Source of the DNA: an uncultured Acetatifactor sp.
GTDB lineage: Bacteria > Bacillota > Clostridia > Lachnospirales > Lachnospiraceae
Length of the DNA stretch: 64,000 bases
Reading direction: 5' to 3'
Assembly: GCA_910577235.1 (NCBI GenBank)
Contig: CAJTMX010000025.1
Coordinates: forward strand, 1-64,000
Within the stretch, counting starts at the first letter, position 1; every line of letters starts with the position of its first letter. Below are positions 15,159 through 23,565 of the stretch, piece after piece. A program made the translations under genes and the position numbers. Below the pieces are notes generated by a model. It ran no database searches. It was not told the DNA's origin and saw only the letters and a program-made list of their open reading frames with translations.

Positions 15159-15659
15159 ATGAATATTTCGTTATTCTCAAATCAATATCTTGTTCGAAAG
15201 ATGCATGTCGATGATGTGGCGGAAGTATACGCATTATGCTATAAAAACAGTTTATACTATCAATACTGTCCGCCGTTTGTATCAGAACAGAGCATTATAA
15301 ATGATATAAATGCGCTCCCACCCAACAAGAAAATGTGCGATAAGTATTATCTGGGATTTTATGATGGGGAAAAACTGATTGCTGTGATGGATTTCATCAT
15401 GGCCTATCCGGATGAATTAACAGCCTTTATTGGATTTTTTATGACGGATGTGTCCATACAGAATACTGGAACAGGGAGCAAGATTATCAATGACCTGTGT
15501 GCTTATCTGTCCCGTATTGGGATGGCGAATGTCCGCCTTGGTTGGGTAAAAGGGAATCCTCAAGCAGAACATTTTTGGCACAAAAATGATTTTAGAGAAA
15601 CAGGAGTTACATATGATACGGAAAACTATACCGTAATTGTTGCCCAGCGAAGTTTATGA
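15159..15659 (+). CDS. GNAT-family N-acetyltransferase
   Basis: A 166-residue acetyl-CoA-dependent transferase. It shows the GNAT order: N-terminal LVRKMHVDDVAEVYALC, a central strand with IAVMDFIMAYPDE and AFIGFFMTD, the acetyl-CoA loop QNTGTGSKIINDLCAYL (residues about 107-123, G-x-G type), and the C-terminal WVKGNPQAEHFWHKNDF, typical for enzymes acting on small amines. The substrate is unknown. It appears intact in a stretch of broken genes. Confidence 0.8.
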   Translation: MNISLFSNQYLVRKMHVDDVAEVYALCYKNSLYYQYCPPFVSEQSIINDINALPPNKKMCDKYYLGFYDGEKLIAVMDFIMAYPDELTAFIGFFMTDVSIQNTGTGSKIINDLCAYLSRIGMANVRLGWVKGNPQAEHFWHKNDFRETGVTYDTENYTVIVAQRSL

Positions 15660-15839
15660 ATTTCAATTTATAGAATTGTTAAGTTGTTGAAGATTATGTA
15701 ATCTGTGTAGAAATATACTTATATTTCAAATCTTATACATCGGAAACACTTTTCCGAAAAGGGAGAAAGAGATTTTTTACCATATCCTTATAATAATTGA
15801 TAACAGAACAAATCTTCTCCTTCTAATTCTATATTCATC

Positions 15840-16228
15840 CTTAATCGTGACGATCCTATTTTCAATCAATGGGTTGAAGAAATAAAAAGAGACGCACCAA
15901 TGGCATGGAATAAAGTCAAGGAAAATTATGAGGTTTTTAGAGAGTGGTAAGTGTTTTTATAATATGATTGTTTTGTTGGGAAGAAAATGTATTTGATTAG
16001 TGGTGTATGAAAGGAGAACAAAATGGATTTTGTGCGTATGGCTGTTGCAGATAATGATGCAAAACGACCGGGAGATGCTATTGTATTTCAATAATTAGGA
16101 GGTATCCTGCTAGCGGATGGGTCAGATCCAATTTTGCTATTAATGATGACACTATGATAAAAATGCAGAATTTATATGAAGAAAATTTGTCTTATAAAGA
16201 AAAAGAATATACTCAGAAGGAAAAATAA
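15840..16228 (+). pseudogene. Three short gene fragments
   Basis: First, an open frame without start ends at 15950 with DDPIFNQWVEEIKRDAPMAW and NKVKENYEVFREW. Second, ATG 16023 behind AAAGGAG gives only MDFVRMAVADNDAKRPGDAI and stops at 16094. Third, a frame to 16228 has SGWVRSNFAINDDTMIKMQN and YEENLSYKEKEYTQKEK. None is recognised; together they indicate a decayed region of soluble proteins. Confidence 0.4.
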
Positions 16229-16327
16229 TTATTTAAAGGTGGTAAAGAGAGGGTAGTGGTAAGAAGATATGTTGTTTGAAAGATTAAATATTCATATGAA
16301 ATTAGATTTTCAAGTAAAGGAAAGAAG

Positions 16328-16356
16328 TTGTAATTCCTATTAATATTGCCTATAAT
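16328..16356 (+). promoter_or_regulatory. Promoter of the Uma2 gene
   Basis: TTGTAA (16328-16333), 17-base spacer, TATAAT (16351-16356), followed by a ribosome site (GGAGGTG) before ATG 16381. Confidence 0.7.
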
Positions 16357-16380
16357 AGAATAAAGAATGGAGGTGCTAGG

Positions 16381-16914
16381 ATGGATGCATTGAGAAAAGA
16401 AGAAATTTATACGATAGATGATATCTATGCGTTGCCAGATGGAGAGAGGGCAGAATTGATTGATGGAAAAATTTATTATATGGCTCCTCCAAATACAAAA
16501 CATCAAACACTTGTAATGGATTTATCATATCAAATAAAAGACTATATCAAGCGAAATAATGGTGAATGTAATGTGTTTCCTGCTCCGTTTGCCGTATTTC
16601 TTAATGAAAATGATATAAATTATGTTGAGCCAGATATATCAGTTATATGCGACAAAAATAAGATTACGGATAAAGGGTGTAATGGTGCGCCGGATTGGGT
16701 GATTGAAATTGTTTCGCCAAGCAGTAAACAAATGGATTATTATAAGAAATTGTTTAAGTATAGGACGGCAGGAGTACGGGAATACTGGGTCGTAGATCCT
16801 GAAAGAGAATTGGTGACAATATATAATTTTGAAAAAGATAGTATGGAAGAATTTTCGTTTGATAAAGATATACCGGTGGGAATTTACGAAAGAGTTTCAT
16901 TAAAAATAGAGTAG
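16381..16914 (+). CDS. Uma2-family (DUF820) putative endonuclease
   Basis: 177 residues with the restriction-endonuclease-like fold of the Uma2 family. Visible landmarks are YTIDDIYALPDGERAELID at the N-terminus, FPAPFAVFLNENDINYVEPDISVIC (acidic active-site strand, residues about 65-92), PDWVIEIVSPSS (the D..E.V-type catalytic segment) and GVREYWVVDPERE. The biological role is unknown; the family is very abundant in cyanobacteria and some Clostridia. It has its own promoter and terminator and is clearly homologous to 61038-61583 on the minus strand. Confidence 0.88.
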   Translation: MDALRKEEIYTIDDIYALPDGERAELIDGKIYYMAPPNTKHQTLVMDLSYQIKDYIKRNNGECNVFPAPFAVFLNENDINYVEPDISVICDKNKITDKGCNGAPDWVIEIVSPSSKQMDYYKKLFKYRTAGVREYWVVDPERELVTIYNFEKDSMEEFSFDKDIPVGIYERVSLKIE

Positions 16915-16942
16915 ATTTTAAATATATGTATGGTAGTTAAGG

Positions 16943-16978
16943 AAAGCATTTGGAAAATATAAATCCAGATGCTTTTTA
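16943..16978 (+). terminator. Terminator after Uma2
   Basis: AAAGCATTTGGA pairs with TCCAGATGCTTT (one G-T pair) around an A/T loop; TTTTTATT follows. Confidence 0.85.
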
Positions 16979-17065
16979 TTATACAAAAAATTACATATTT
17001 AGATAGTTTCAGATAGTGTCAAGATTTTCGCAAATGATAGTGTCCATATTTAAGGAGGATTCCGT

Positions 17066-17284
17066 ATGAGTGCAGTTGTAGCAATGAATGAGGAAACAAG
17101 GAGGATGGAGCAGTTTAATGACATAGTGGCAAACATCAAGCCACTTATGACCGTTGGAAAAGGAAAGAATCAAAGAGCAGTTACAGGCAGCGCAGTTGGG
17201 CTGGATTTGGGTCAGACTGTAAACCGCATATATCCGAGACGATATCCTCAATACAATTATTTGTATACTCTGAATCCTTCATAA
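17066..17284 (+). CDS. Small hypothetical protein, perhaps the start of a lost mobile-element gene
   Basis: 72 codons with a good AAGGAGG site before the ATG at 17066. The first part, MSAVVAMNEETRRMEQFNDI then KPLMTVGKGKNQRAV, looks like a normal protein start; the last 30 residues look like random read-through, so the gene may be truncated. Just upstream the words GATAGTTTC, GATAGTGTC and GATAGTGTC occur within 40 bases (17001-17043), as at the end of some insertion sequences. I could not place the family. Confidence 0.45.
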   Translation: MSAVVAMNEETRRMEQFNDIVANIKPLMTVGKGKNQRAVTGSAVGLDLGQTVNRIYPRRYPQYNYLYTLNPS

Positions 17285-17310
17285 TTCAAGTTTTTAGCCC
17301 AAAGTATATT

Positions 17311-17348
17311 AGAAACGGAACCGACTATTCAAGGGTTCCGTTTCTTTT
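17311..17348. terminator. Two-way terminator between convergent genes
   Basis: AGAAACGGAACC (17311-17322) is an exact inverted repeat of GGTTCCGTTTCT (17334-17345). TTTT follows on the plus strand; the minus side has a weaker AT tail. It can serve the frame ending at 17284 and the penicillin-binding protein gene ending at 17404. Confidence 0.8.
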
Positions 17349-17403
17349 GCGTGCCTGGCGGCACGGTTTCTACTGTTCAAGATAAAAGTATTGCGTGCCG
17401 CAA

Positions 17404-20109
17404 TCATCCGTTGGCATTGGGCAGTGGCCCTTGCTGCTGGAACTGCAGGGCGTCCTGATATTGTTGACGCCGCAAATTAATCTCAAATTGCTGCCTGTTC
17501 AGTATCGTCTCATAATCAGGATTTAAGAAGAAAGCGGCGTTATGCTGGCAGGTAGTCTGCACATTCGGATTAACATTCATTATAGTACCGTCAGGCATTG
17601 GCACCTGCATAGTGGCGGAACCTGCGTCCAGCGAAGGGTCTTCTGCAGGCAGTCTGGTGATGATGCCGTTGTAGATGAAAGGACATTCGGCGCTTGCGGG
17701 CAGCTGGTCATATTCACAGACCGGGCCGCTGTAATGTACATCACATATGTCTACAGGCACCGTTCCCTCGGCAAAGTATTCCGTATGCAGCGAGGTCTCC
17801 GGGCATACGCCGGGATTGGGGATCTTGCCGGAATCCTTACACACCGAGTATTGCATTATCCCGGTAGGCACATAGAAAGGCTGGTTGGGCAGATTGGCAT
17901 GAATCTGTTCCATCACATTGTGCCATATCTTTTTGGCGATATTGGTTTCATTGTTCTCATTTCGTCCGCTGTACATATGCACGTTGTTGTCGTATCCCAC
18001 CCAGGAGGCGCAGGTATAGTAGGGGGTATAGCCCGCGAACCATACGTCCACATTTTTGGAGGTGGTGCCGGTCTTACCGGCGATGGCCATTTCTCTGTTA
18101 AAGTTGGCGGCGGTACCGGTTCCCTTGGTGACCACGTCTACCATGGCCTCCGTGAGAAGGAAAGCAGTGGATTCCTGCAGTACCTGCCGGCTGTTTTCAT
18201 AGCCGGTGTTGTCCAAAAGCACAGAACCGTCCGCATAGAGTACCTGCGTATACAGCTTGGGCTGATTGTAAACGCCCCCGTTGGCGATGGTGGCGTAAGC
18301 GGCGGTCAGCTCCAGAGGAGTGACACCGTCGGTCAAGCCGCCCAGAGCAGTGGACTGATTAATATCTCCCAGCACCTGATCGCCCACTACCTTGCCTGTG
18401 ACCAGAGTCGTAAAACCGAAATTGAGCAGATAGTCATAAGACAGTTTGGGCGTGATCTGAGTGATGGTCTTTACGGCGATGATGTTCATGGACTGCTCAA
18501 TGGCGTAACGCACAGTCACGGGACCTTTGTAGGCTTCACCGTACCAGTTTCGCACCGGAGTACCCTCCGCATAGTTAAAGGGGGCATCAATGTATACATT
18601 GGCCAAAGTGATGCCGCAGCTGTCCAGCGCGGGAGCATAAGAGGCCAGAACCTTAAAGGTGGAACCGGGCTGTCTCTTGGCATCCGTAGCACGGTTGAAA
18701 GTAAGCCTGCCTTCCTTGACACCGCGCCCACCTACAAGAGCACGGATATAGCCGGTCTCCTGTTCAATGATAACCAGCGCAGTCTGAGGCTGAGGAACCA
18801 GACGGATATCTTCCGTATAGTCGTCTCCTTCTTTTAACAGCATGTTCCGGTACTGCTCTACGGCTTCATGGGCGGCATCCTGAGAGTTAAATATCAGATT
18901 GAAATTCCTGTCCACATTTTCTTTGAAATATTTACTCATCATTTCCTTGCTGTAGTTGTCGTGGCTGCCGTCCGCATGGGTGATGGTCAGCGCATAGTCT
19001 AACAGCCATTTTACATTGGGAGGAAAATTGTCCGGGTTGGCCACTTCGGCGTCCGCTATAGCCTGAATCTTGGGGTCCATGGTGGTCATGATCCGAAGTC
19101 CCCCGGAATACAGCAGGAATTCGGCCTGGGTCTCGTTATATCCTTTGGCCAGCAAATCTTCTTTAACCTGTTTCTGCACCGCGTCCACAAAGTAGCTGCT
19201 GGAGGAACTGTCCGCCAGATAATCGATATTATGGCTCTCGATCCGGTCGTATACATTGTCGGCCATGGCCTCGGCATGTTCCTGTTCACTGATGAATCCC
19301 AGATCCCGCATTTTATTCAGACATCTCTCGCGGCGCTCAGCATTCTGATCAGGATGACTGATGGGATTATAGCGGGTGGGGTTCTGTGTGATAGCAGCAA
19401 TGGTGGCGCATTCCGACAGGGTCAGCTCGCTGCAGGACTTTCCGAAATACCGCTGGGCGGCGGCCTCCACACCCAGAGTATTCTGTCCCAGGTTGATAGT
19501 GTTCATATAGCGCACCAGGATCTCGTCCTTGCTCAGAGTCTTGGTCAGCTCTATGGCCAGATACTGCTCCTGGAGTTTACGCTTGATCTTTTTGATCATG
19601 TTGTCTCCCTCGGAGGTCCAGCTGGTGAATATCGTGTTTTTCAGCAGCTGCTGAGTGATGGTGCTGGCACCCTGGGTTTCCTTTCCAAAGGTCTTGATAA
19701 ACTGATAACCGGACCGAACCATGCCTTTGTAATCGATGCCGTTGTTCTGATAAAAACGCTCGTCCTCTATGGCAACGAAAGCATGGGCCAGGTTTTCGGG
19801 GATTTTATCCTGTGTTACGATGATACGGTTGGAATTGACGGCGATCAGCTCGTCCAATTTATTGCCCTCACAGTCGTACACGAAAGTGGCGGCGGCCACA
19901 GGGGCTACATCGTTTGGAGTTATCTGGGGCGTAGAGGCCAGAATACCCTTAAACATGCCAATCCCGGCGGACGCTCCGATGATGCCGGCTCCCACTATGC
20001 TGATCAGAAAGAGTTTCAAGACCAATAGAGCGGCCTTTTTTCCTATTTTGGGTGATTTGGCATTCAGGGCTTTTTTCTTGGCCCGGACGCCTTTTATGCC
20101 GTAGTTCAT
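17404..20109 (-). CDS. Class A penicillin-binding protein (glycosyltransferase/transpeptidase)
   Basis: Bifunctional peptidoglycan synthase of 901 residues. There is a cytoplasmic basic N-terminus, one membrane segment (LVLKLFLISIVGAGIIGAS), then the GT51 domain with EDERFYQNNGID (about residue 115) and GASTITQQLLKN. The transpeptidase domain has GSTFK (SxxK, about 483), SMN (about 540) and KTGTTSK (about 678). The C-terminal tail is rich in Pro, Cys and Gln (QQQGPLPNANG), probably outside the membrane. An ATG at 20127 is in frame, but AAAGGAAG lies just after it and selects the ATG at 20109. It is most like PBP1A/PonA. It stands alone, convergent with the island. Confidence 0.95.
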   Translation of the reverse strand: MNYGIKGVRAKKKALNAKSPKIGKKAALLVLKLFLISIVGAGIIGASAGIGMFKGILASTPQITPNDVAPVAAATFVYDCEGNKLDELIAVNSNRIIVTQDKIPENLAHAFVAIEDERFYQNNGIDYKGMVRSGYQFIKTFGKETQGASTITQQLLKNTIFTSWTSEGDNMIKKIKRKLQEQYLAIELTKTLSKDEILVRYMNTINLGQNTLGVEAAAQRYFGKSCSELTLSECATIAAITQNPTRYNPISHPDQNAERRERCLNKMRDLGFISEQEHAEAMADNVYDRIESHNIDYLADSSSSSYFVDAVQKQVKEDLLAKGYNETQAEFLLYSGGLRIMTTMDPKIQAIADAEVANPDNFPPNVKWLLDYALTITHADGSHDNYSKEMMSKYFKENVDRNFNLIFNSQDAAHEAVEQYRNMLLKEGDDYTEDIRLVPQPQTALVIIEQETGYIRALVGGRGVKEGRLTFNRATDAKRQPGSTFKVLASYAPALDSCGITLANVYIDAPFNYAEGTPVRNWYGEAYKGPVTVRYAIEQSMNIIAVKTITQITPKLSYDYLLNFGFTTLVTGKVVGDQVLGDINQSTALGGLTDGVTPLELTAAYATIANGGVYNQPKLYTQVLYADGSVLLDNTGYENSRQVLQESTAFLLTEAMVDVVTKGTGTAANFNREMAIAGKTGTTSKNVDVWFAGYTPYYTCASWVGYDNNVHMYSGRNENNETNIAKKIWHNVMEQIHANLPNQPFYVPTGIMQYSVCKDSGKIPNPGVCPETSLHTEYFAEGTVPVDICDVHYSGPVCEYDQLPASAECPFIYNGIITRLPAEDPSLDAGSATMQVPMPDGTIMNVNPNVQTTCQHNAAFFLNPDYETILNRQQFEINLRRQQYQDALQFQQQGPLPNANG

Positions 20110-20320
20110 AAAAAAACTTCCTTTCATGGTGAAACTTGCAGTGAGGTATGCAGCGAACTGACTCTAACCTCTTGGGGTATTATACCAAATTTTGTCCATT
20201 AAATAAAGAGTTTCCTGCGGATATTAAGAATTGTTCACAAAATTTTTCGGATTTAATCAGAAAGTATTGGTCTTACGGGGGTTTTGGGATATACTGTTTG
20301 AATAGGACAAAAGCGCCTGT

Positions 20321-20394
20321 AGGCAATTGTGAAACTCTCTGTCCTAGTGACGGAGCCGGTCAAAATAGACAAAAACGGGAGTTCGCAATTACCT
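20321..20394 (+). mobile_element. Short inverted-repeat element (MITE-like), 74-bp copy
   Basis: The ends are AGGCAATTGTGAAACTC (20321-20337) and, inverted, AGGTAATTGCGAACTC (20394-20379). It is flanked on both sides by AAAAGCGCCTGT (20309-20320 and 20395-20406), an exact 12-bp repeat expected of a target duplication. The inside (AGTGACGGAGCCGGTC, then ACAAAAACGGG) matches the minus strand of the 141-bp copy at 50336, so this is a shortened member of the same family. It codes for nothing and must be moved by an enzyme encoded elsewhere, if it still moves. It lies between the PBP and yigZ genes. Confidence 0.8.
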
Positions 20395-20426
20395 AAAAGC
20401 GCCTGTATGGAAAGGAATGTGGACGG

Positions 20427-21083
20427 ATGGCAACAGGGGGAAATACAGACTATAAGGTGGTGCTTGAGGGCGGACAGGGAGAGATCGTGGAAAAAAAATC
20501 CCGTTTTATCGCCACTGTGCAAAGGGTGAAGACAGAGCAGGAAGCGTCTGCCTTTATCGAGGAGACAAAGAAAAAGTACTGGGATGCCAGACACAATTGC
20601 AGCGCGTTTGTCATCGGCAGCAGAGGAGAACTGACCCGGTGTAGCGATGACGGCGAACCCAGCGGCACGGCGGGCAGGCCCATGCTGGAGGTGCTGCTGG
20701 CGGAGGGACTCCGGGATGTGGCGGTGGTGGTGACCAGGTACTTTGGCGGAACGCTGCTGGGCACAGGCGGTCTGGTCAGAGCTTACACCCAGGCGGTGAA
20801 AGCGGGTCTGGACAACTGCATAACGGGCGTTATGATACAGGGGCTGGAGATATGTCTGCGCACGGATTACAACGATGTGGGCAAGATTCTCTACATATTG
20901 GGGCAGCAGAACTTAGAGCCTGTGGAAAGCCTTTATCAGCAGGACGTACGATTGACCATACAGATTGCCCTGCAGCGGGCGCAGACACTGCGCCGGGAGC
21001 TGGTGGAGGCTACCTGTGGCAGAGTGGGATGGGAGCAAAAAGGAGAAATAACTTTTGTTGACAAAAAGGGAACAAACCCGTAA
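20427..21083 (+). CDS. YigZ/IMPACT-family protein
   Basis: 218 residues. The N-terminal UPF0029/IMPACT domain (residues about 1-125) shows KKSRFIATV, HNCSAFVIG, SDDGEPSGTAGRPMLEVL and VVVTRYFGGTLLGTGGLVRAY. The C-terminal DUF1949-type ferredoxin-like domain follows. The eukaryotic relative IMPACT modulates translational control, while the bacterial role is not settled. The ATG at 20427 follows AAAGGA by about 10 bases. The 74-bp element lies 32 bases upstream and may affect its leader. Confidence 0.92.
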   Translation: MATGGNTDYKVVLEGGQGEIVEKKSRFIATVQRVKTEQEASAFIEETKKKYWDARHNCSAFVIGSRGELTRCSDDGEPSGTAGRPMLEVLLAEGLRDVAVVVTRYFGGTLLGTGGLVRAYTQAVKAGLDNCITGVMIQGLEICLRTDYNDVGKILYILGQQNLEPVESLYQQDVRLTIQIALQRAQTLRRELVEATCGRVGWEQKGEITFVDKKGTNP

Positions 21084-21127
21084 AATAAGCAGATAAAAAG
21101 TATTTCTCGGAAAGGTGGTGGTTTTTT

Positions 21128-21232
21128 ATGAAGAGCAGTAAGAGCAGCGGCGATCCCGCTCCCGGGCGAAGTTACCGAAACATAAAAAATCATCATAAGG
21201 AGAAATGCTATGGAGCAGTTAAAAGAATTTGA
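21128..21232 (+). CDS. Upstream ORF overlapping the mgtE start, candidate leader peptide
   Basis: 34 codons, ATG at 21128, 9 bases after AAAGGTGG. The peptide begins MKSSKSSGDPAPGRSYRNIK. It has a Gly-Asp-Pro-Ala-Pro-Gly stretch at residues 8-13 and a basic remainder. It ends at 21232, 22 bases inside mgtE in another frame, so ribosomes translating it would pass over the mgtE ribosome site (21198-21203). Asp/Pro-rich leader peptides upstream of magnesium transporter genes (MgtL in enterobacteria) sense low Mg2+ by ribosome destabilisation; the placement here suggests a similar idea, but this is inference only. Confidence 0.4.
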   Translation: MKSSKSSGDPAPGRSYRNIKNHHKEKCYGAVKRI

Positions 21233-22559
21233 GATGATACAGGAGCTGCTGCAGACGCAGCAGTATACCCGGCTTCGCCAGTTGCTGGTGGATCTGAACG
21301 ACGCGGATATCGCCGCGTGCATGGAGGAACTGCCGGAACAGAGTATGGTCAAGGCTTTTCGTATTTTGCCCAAAGATCTGGCGGCAGATATTTTTTCCTA
21401 TTTGGAGGTAGATCTGCAGCAGACGGTCATCACTTCGCTGACAGACCGGGAGGCGGCAAGCATCATCGATAATCTGATGGCGGATGATGCCGTGGATCTG
21501 CTGGAGGAGATGCCGGCCAATGTGGTCAAGCGGCTGCTGGAGAACGCCAGCCCGGAGACGCGCCGGGATATCAATCATCTGTTGCGCTACCCTGAGGATT
21601 CCGCAGGCAGCATTATGACCGTGGAGTATGTGGACCTGAAGGAAAGTCTGACGGTGGAGGGGGCCATTGCCCGCATTCGCACGGTAGGGTTGGACAGCGA
21701 GACTATCAATATATGTTATGTGCTGGACGCCCAGCGTAAACTTCTGGGCACGGTGGCACTGCGCTATCTGCTGCTCAGTCAGCCGGATGAGACCATCGGG
21801 GATATCATGCATGAGAACGTGGTGTCCGTGCATACCCATGCGGATCAGGAGGAGGTTGCCCGCCAATTCCAAAAGTACGGCTTTACGGCCATGCCGGTGG
21901 TGGACAACGAAAACCGTCTGGTGGGTATCATCACGGTGGATGATATCGTAGACGTTATTGAGGAAGAGGCCACCGAGGATATGGAGAAGATGGCGGCCCT
22001 GGTGCCCAGCGACAAGCCCTATATGCGCACTTCCGCCTGGGAGACTTACAAAAAGAGGATTCCCTGGCTGCTTCTTTTGATGGTATCCGCGACTTTTACC
22101 GGCAGTATCATCACCTCCTTTGAGGACGCTCTCAGTGTCTATGTGGCGTTGACGGCTTTTATTCCAATGCTGATGGACACGGGTGGCAACGCGGGCGGAC
22201 AGGCCAGTGTGACGATCATCCGCGGTCTTTCTCTTGGAGAGATCGGATACGGGGACGTGCTGAAGATCGTGTGGAAAGAACTGCGCACGGCGGTGCTCTG
22301 CGGCGGTACGCTGGCGGCGGCCAATTTTGTCAAGCTGATGTTGTTTGACCGGGTGGGATTGGCAGTGGCGCTGGTGGTCTGCCTAACGCTGGTACTGGCT
22401 GTGATCATGGCTATGCTGGTGGGGTGCCTGCTGCCCATGGCGGCCAAGCGCCTGGGTTTTGACCCTGCGGTGATGGCGAGCCCTTTTATCACCACGATCG
22501 TGGACGCGCTGTCGCTGCTGGTATATTTTCGGATCGCTACGCTGATGTTGAACCTATAG
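21210..22559 (+). CDS. mgtE: Magnesium transporter MgtE
   Basis: A 449-residue Mg2+ channel. The N-terminal superhelical domain (residues about 1-125) has DLAADIFSYLE and LMADDAVDLLEEMP, followed by a CBS pair (about 135-250) with GSIMTVEYVDL and VVDNENRLVGIITVDDIVDVIEEE. The plug helix leads to five membrane segments (about 285-449) including LTAFIPMLMDTGGNAGGQAS, whose Pro and Asp line the ion path. The cytoplasmic domain closes the channel when Mg2+ is high. AAGGAG at 21198-21203 sets the ATG. An upstream ORF with its own ribosome site overlaps the start. Confidence 0.96.
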   Translation: MEQLKEFEMIQELLQTQQYTRLRQLLVDLNDADIAACMEELPEQSMVKAFRILPKDLAADIFSYLEVDLQQTVITSLTDREAASIIDNLMADDAVDLLEEMPANVVKRLLENASPETRRDINHLLRYPEDSAGSIMTVEYVDLKESLTVEGAIARIRTVGLDSETINICYVLDAQRKLLGTVALRYLLLSQPDETIGDIMHENVVSVHTHADQEEVARQFQKYGFTAMPVVDNENRLVGIITVDDIVDVIEEEATEDMEKMAALVPSDKPYMRTSAWETYKKRIPWLLLLMVSATFTGSIITSFEDALSVYVALTAFIPMLMDTGGNAGGQASVTIIRGLSLGEIGYGDVLKIVWKELRTAVLCGGTLAAANFVKLMLFDRVGLAVALVVCLTLVLAVIMAMLVGCLLPMAAKRLGFDPAVMASPFITTIVDALSLLVYFRIATLMLNL

Positions 22560-22580
22560 AAAGATCACGGGGATGTGCGG

Positions 22581-23453
22581 ATGAGTAAGTATTGCGCCAC
22601 AGAGGACAATTCCATACGGATTGAGGAGATGAATCCTACTTTTTTGTTTACCTGGAAGGGGACACGGACGGCGGAGGAGCGATACCATTGCCATGATATT
22701 GTGGAGCTGGCCTTTGTGTTGTCCGGTACAGGAAAATACTATATAGAGGGACAGATGTATGAAGTGGGAGAGGGGGATCTGCTGCTCTTTAAACCCGGCG
22801 TACATCACCAGGCTCTGTATGTTCCCGAGGCGGAGGTGCCTGCCACGGAATTTTTTGTGGGATTCTGCGATTTGCAGTTGCCGGGACGGGAACCGGGGGA
22901 TATACCTCTGCCAGGGAACGAATATATTCTGCATACCGCCGGGGAACTGCGGCAGCGAATCTTCAGGATATGCTCTTCCATGGAGGCGGAGGGGGCAGTA
23001 TGCTGGCCCGGACGTTACCATATGCTGAAAGCCTATCTGATGCAGCTGCTGCTGACCATATTGAAGGAACAGTCGCCCCAGCCCCAGACGATGAAAGGCT
23101 ATGCTTTCGATTCGGCCAACAAAAAGTATGTGGTGGAACAGATCGTAAGCTATTTTGAGGATCACTACAACGAGAAGATATCTCTGGATACTATCGCGGA
23201 AAATATGTATCTAAGCCCGTTTTATATCTCAAAGATATTCAAGAGCGAGACAGGAGATACACCCATAAGACATCTGATCAATATCCGGTTGGAGAGGGCC
23301 AAAGAACTGCTTGTGCAGGAACGGGATATGTCCATACAGAAAGTGGCGGCAGCGGTGGGCTATGACGATGCGTATCATTTCAGCAAGCTTTTTAAAAAGC
23401 ATTTTGGAATGTCGCCATCCCAGGTGCGCAAAGGCGCTTTGACAGAAAAATAA
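22581..23453 (+). CDS. AraC-family transcriptional regulator
   Basis: 291 residues. The N-terminal cupin-like sensor (residues about 15-100) shows HCHDIVELAFVLSGTGKYYI and EGDLLLFKPGVHHQ, typical of sugar-binding AraC regulators. The C-terminal pair of helix-turn-helix motifs (about 190-285) includes ISLDTIAENMYLSPFYISKIF and MSIQKVAAAVGYDDAYHFSKLF. The in-frame GTG at 22575 overlaps the GGGGA ribosome site, so the ATG at 22581 is chosen. It is 21 bases after mgtE on the same strand, which may be chance. No sugar genes adjoin it, so its target is unknown. Confidence 0.9.
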   Translation: MSKYCATEDNSIRIEEMNPTFLFTWKGTRTAEERYHCHDIVELAFVLSGTGKYYIEGQMYEVGEGDLLLFKPGVHHQALYVPEAEVPATEFFVGFCDLQLPGREPGDIPLPGNEYILHTAGELRQRIFRICSSMEAEGAVCWPGRYHMLKAYLMQLLLTILKEQSPQPQTMKGYAFDSANKKYVVEQIVSYFEDHYNEKISLDTIAENMYLSPFYISKIFKSETGDTPIRHLINIRLERAKELLVQERDMSIQKVAAAVGYDDAYHFSKLFKKHFGMSPSQVRKGALTEK

Positions 23454-23480
23454 CGAGCTGTATTTTTTCCGGTACAACTA

Positions 23481-23508
23481 TTGCATGTGGCCATAAATCT
23501 GATAGAAT
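23481..23508 (+). promoter_or_regulatory. Promoter of the DUF1905/C39-like gene
   Basis: TTGCAT (23481-23486), 16-base spacer, TAGAAT (23503-23508). The predicted start falls inside the cre-like site at 23515. Confidence 0.65.
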
Positions 23509-23514
23509 AGATAA

Positions 23515-23528
23515 TGTAAGCGGTTACA
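23515..23528 (+). promoter_or_regulatory. cre-like palindrome at the transcription start
   Basis: TGTAAGCGGTTACA matches the catabolite-responsive element consensus for CcpA-type LacI proteins. The identical 14-mer occurs at 47410-47423 in the sugar locus. Binding here would block the promoter just upstream. Confidence 0.6.
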
Positions 23529-23565
23529 GGAAATTTTTCATAAATGATTGGCGGAGGTTACAGAT

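Noticed and set aside
17300..17404. Right attachment site (copy of the tRNA-Thr 3' end) for the island
   Set aside because: No match to the last 15 bases of the tRNA was seen at the far side of the island.
17542..18837. 431-codon plus-strand frame opposite the penicillin-binding protein
   Set aside because: Antisense shadow; the minus strand carries intact GT51 and transpeptidase motifs.
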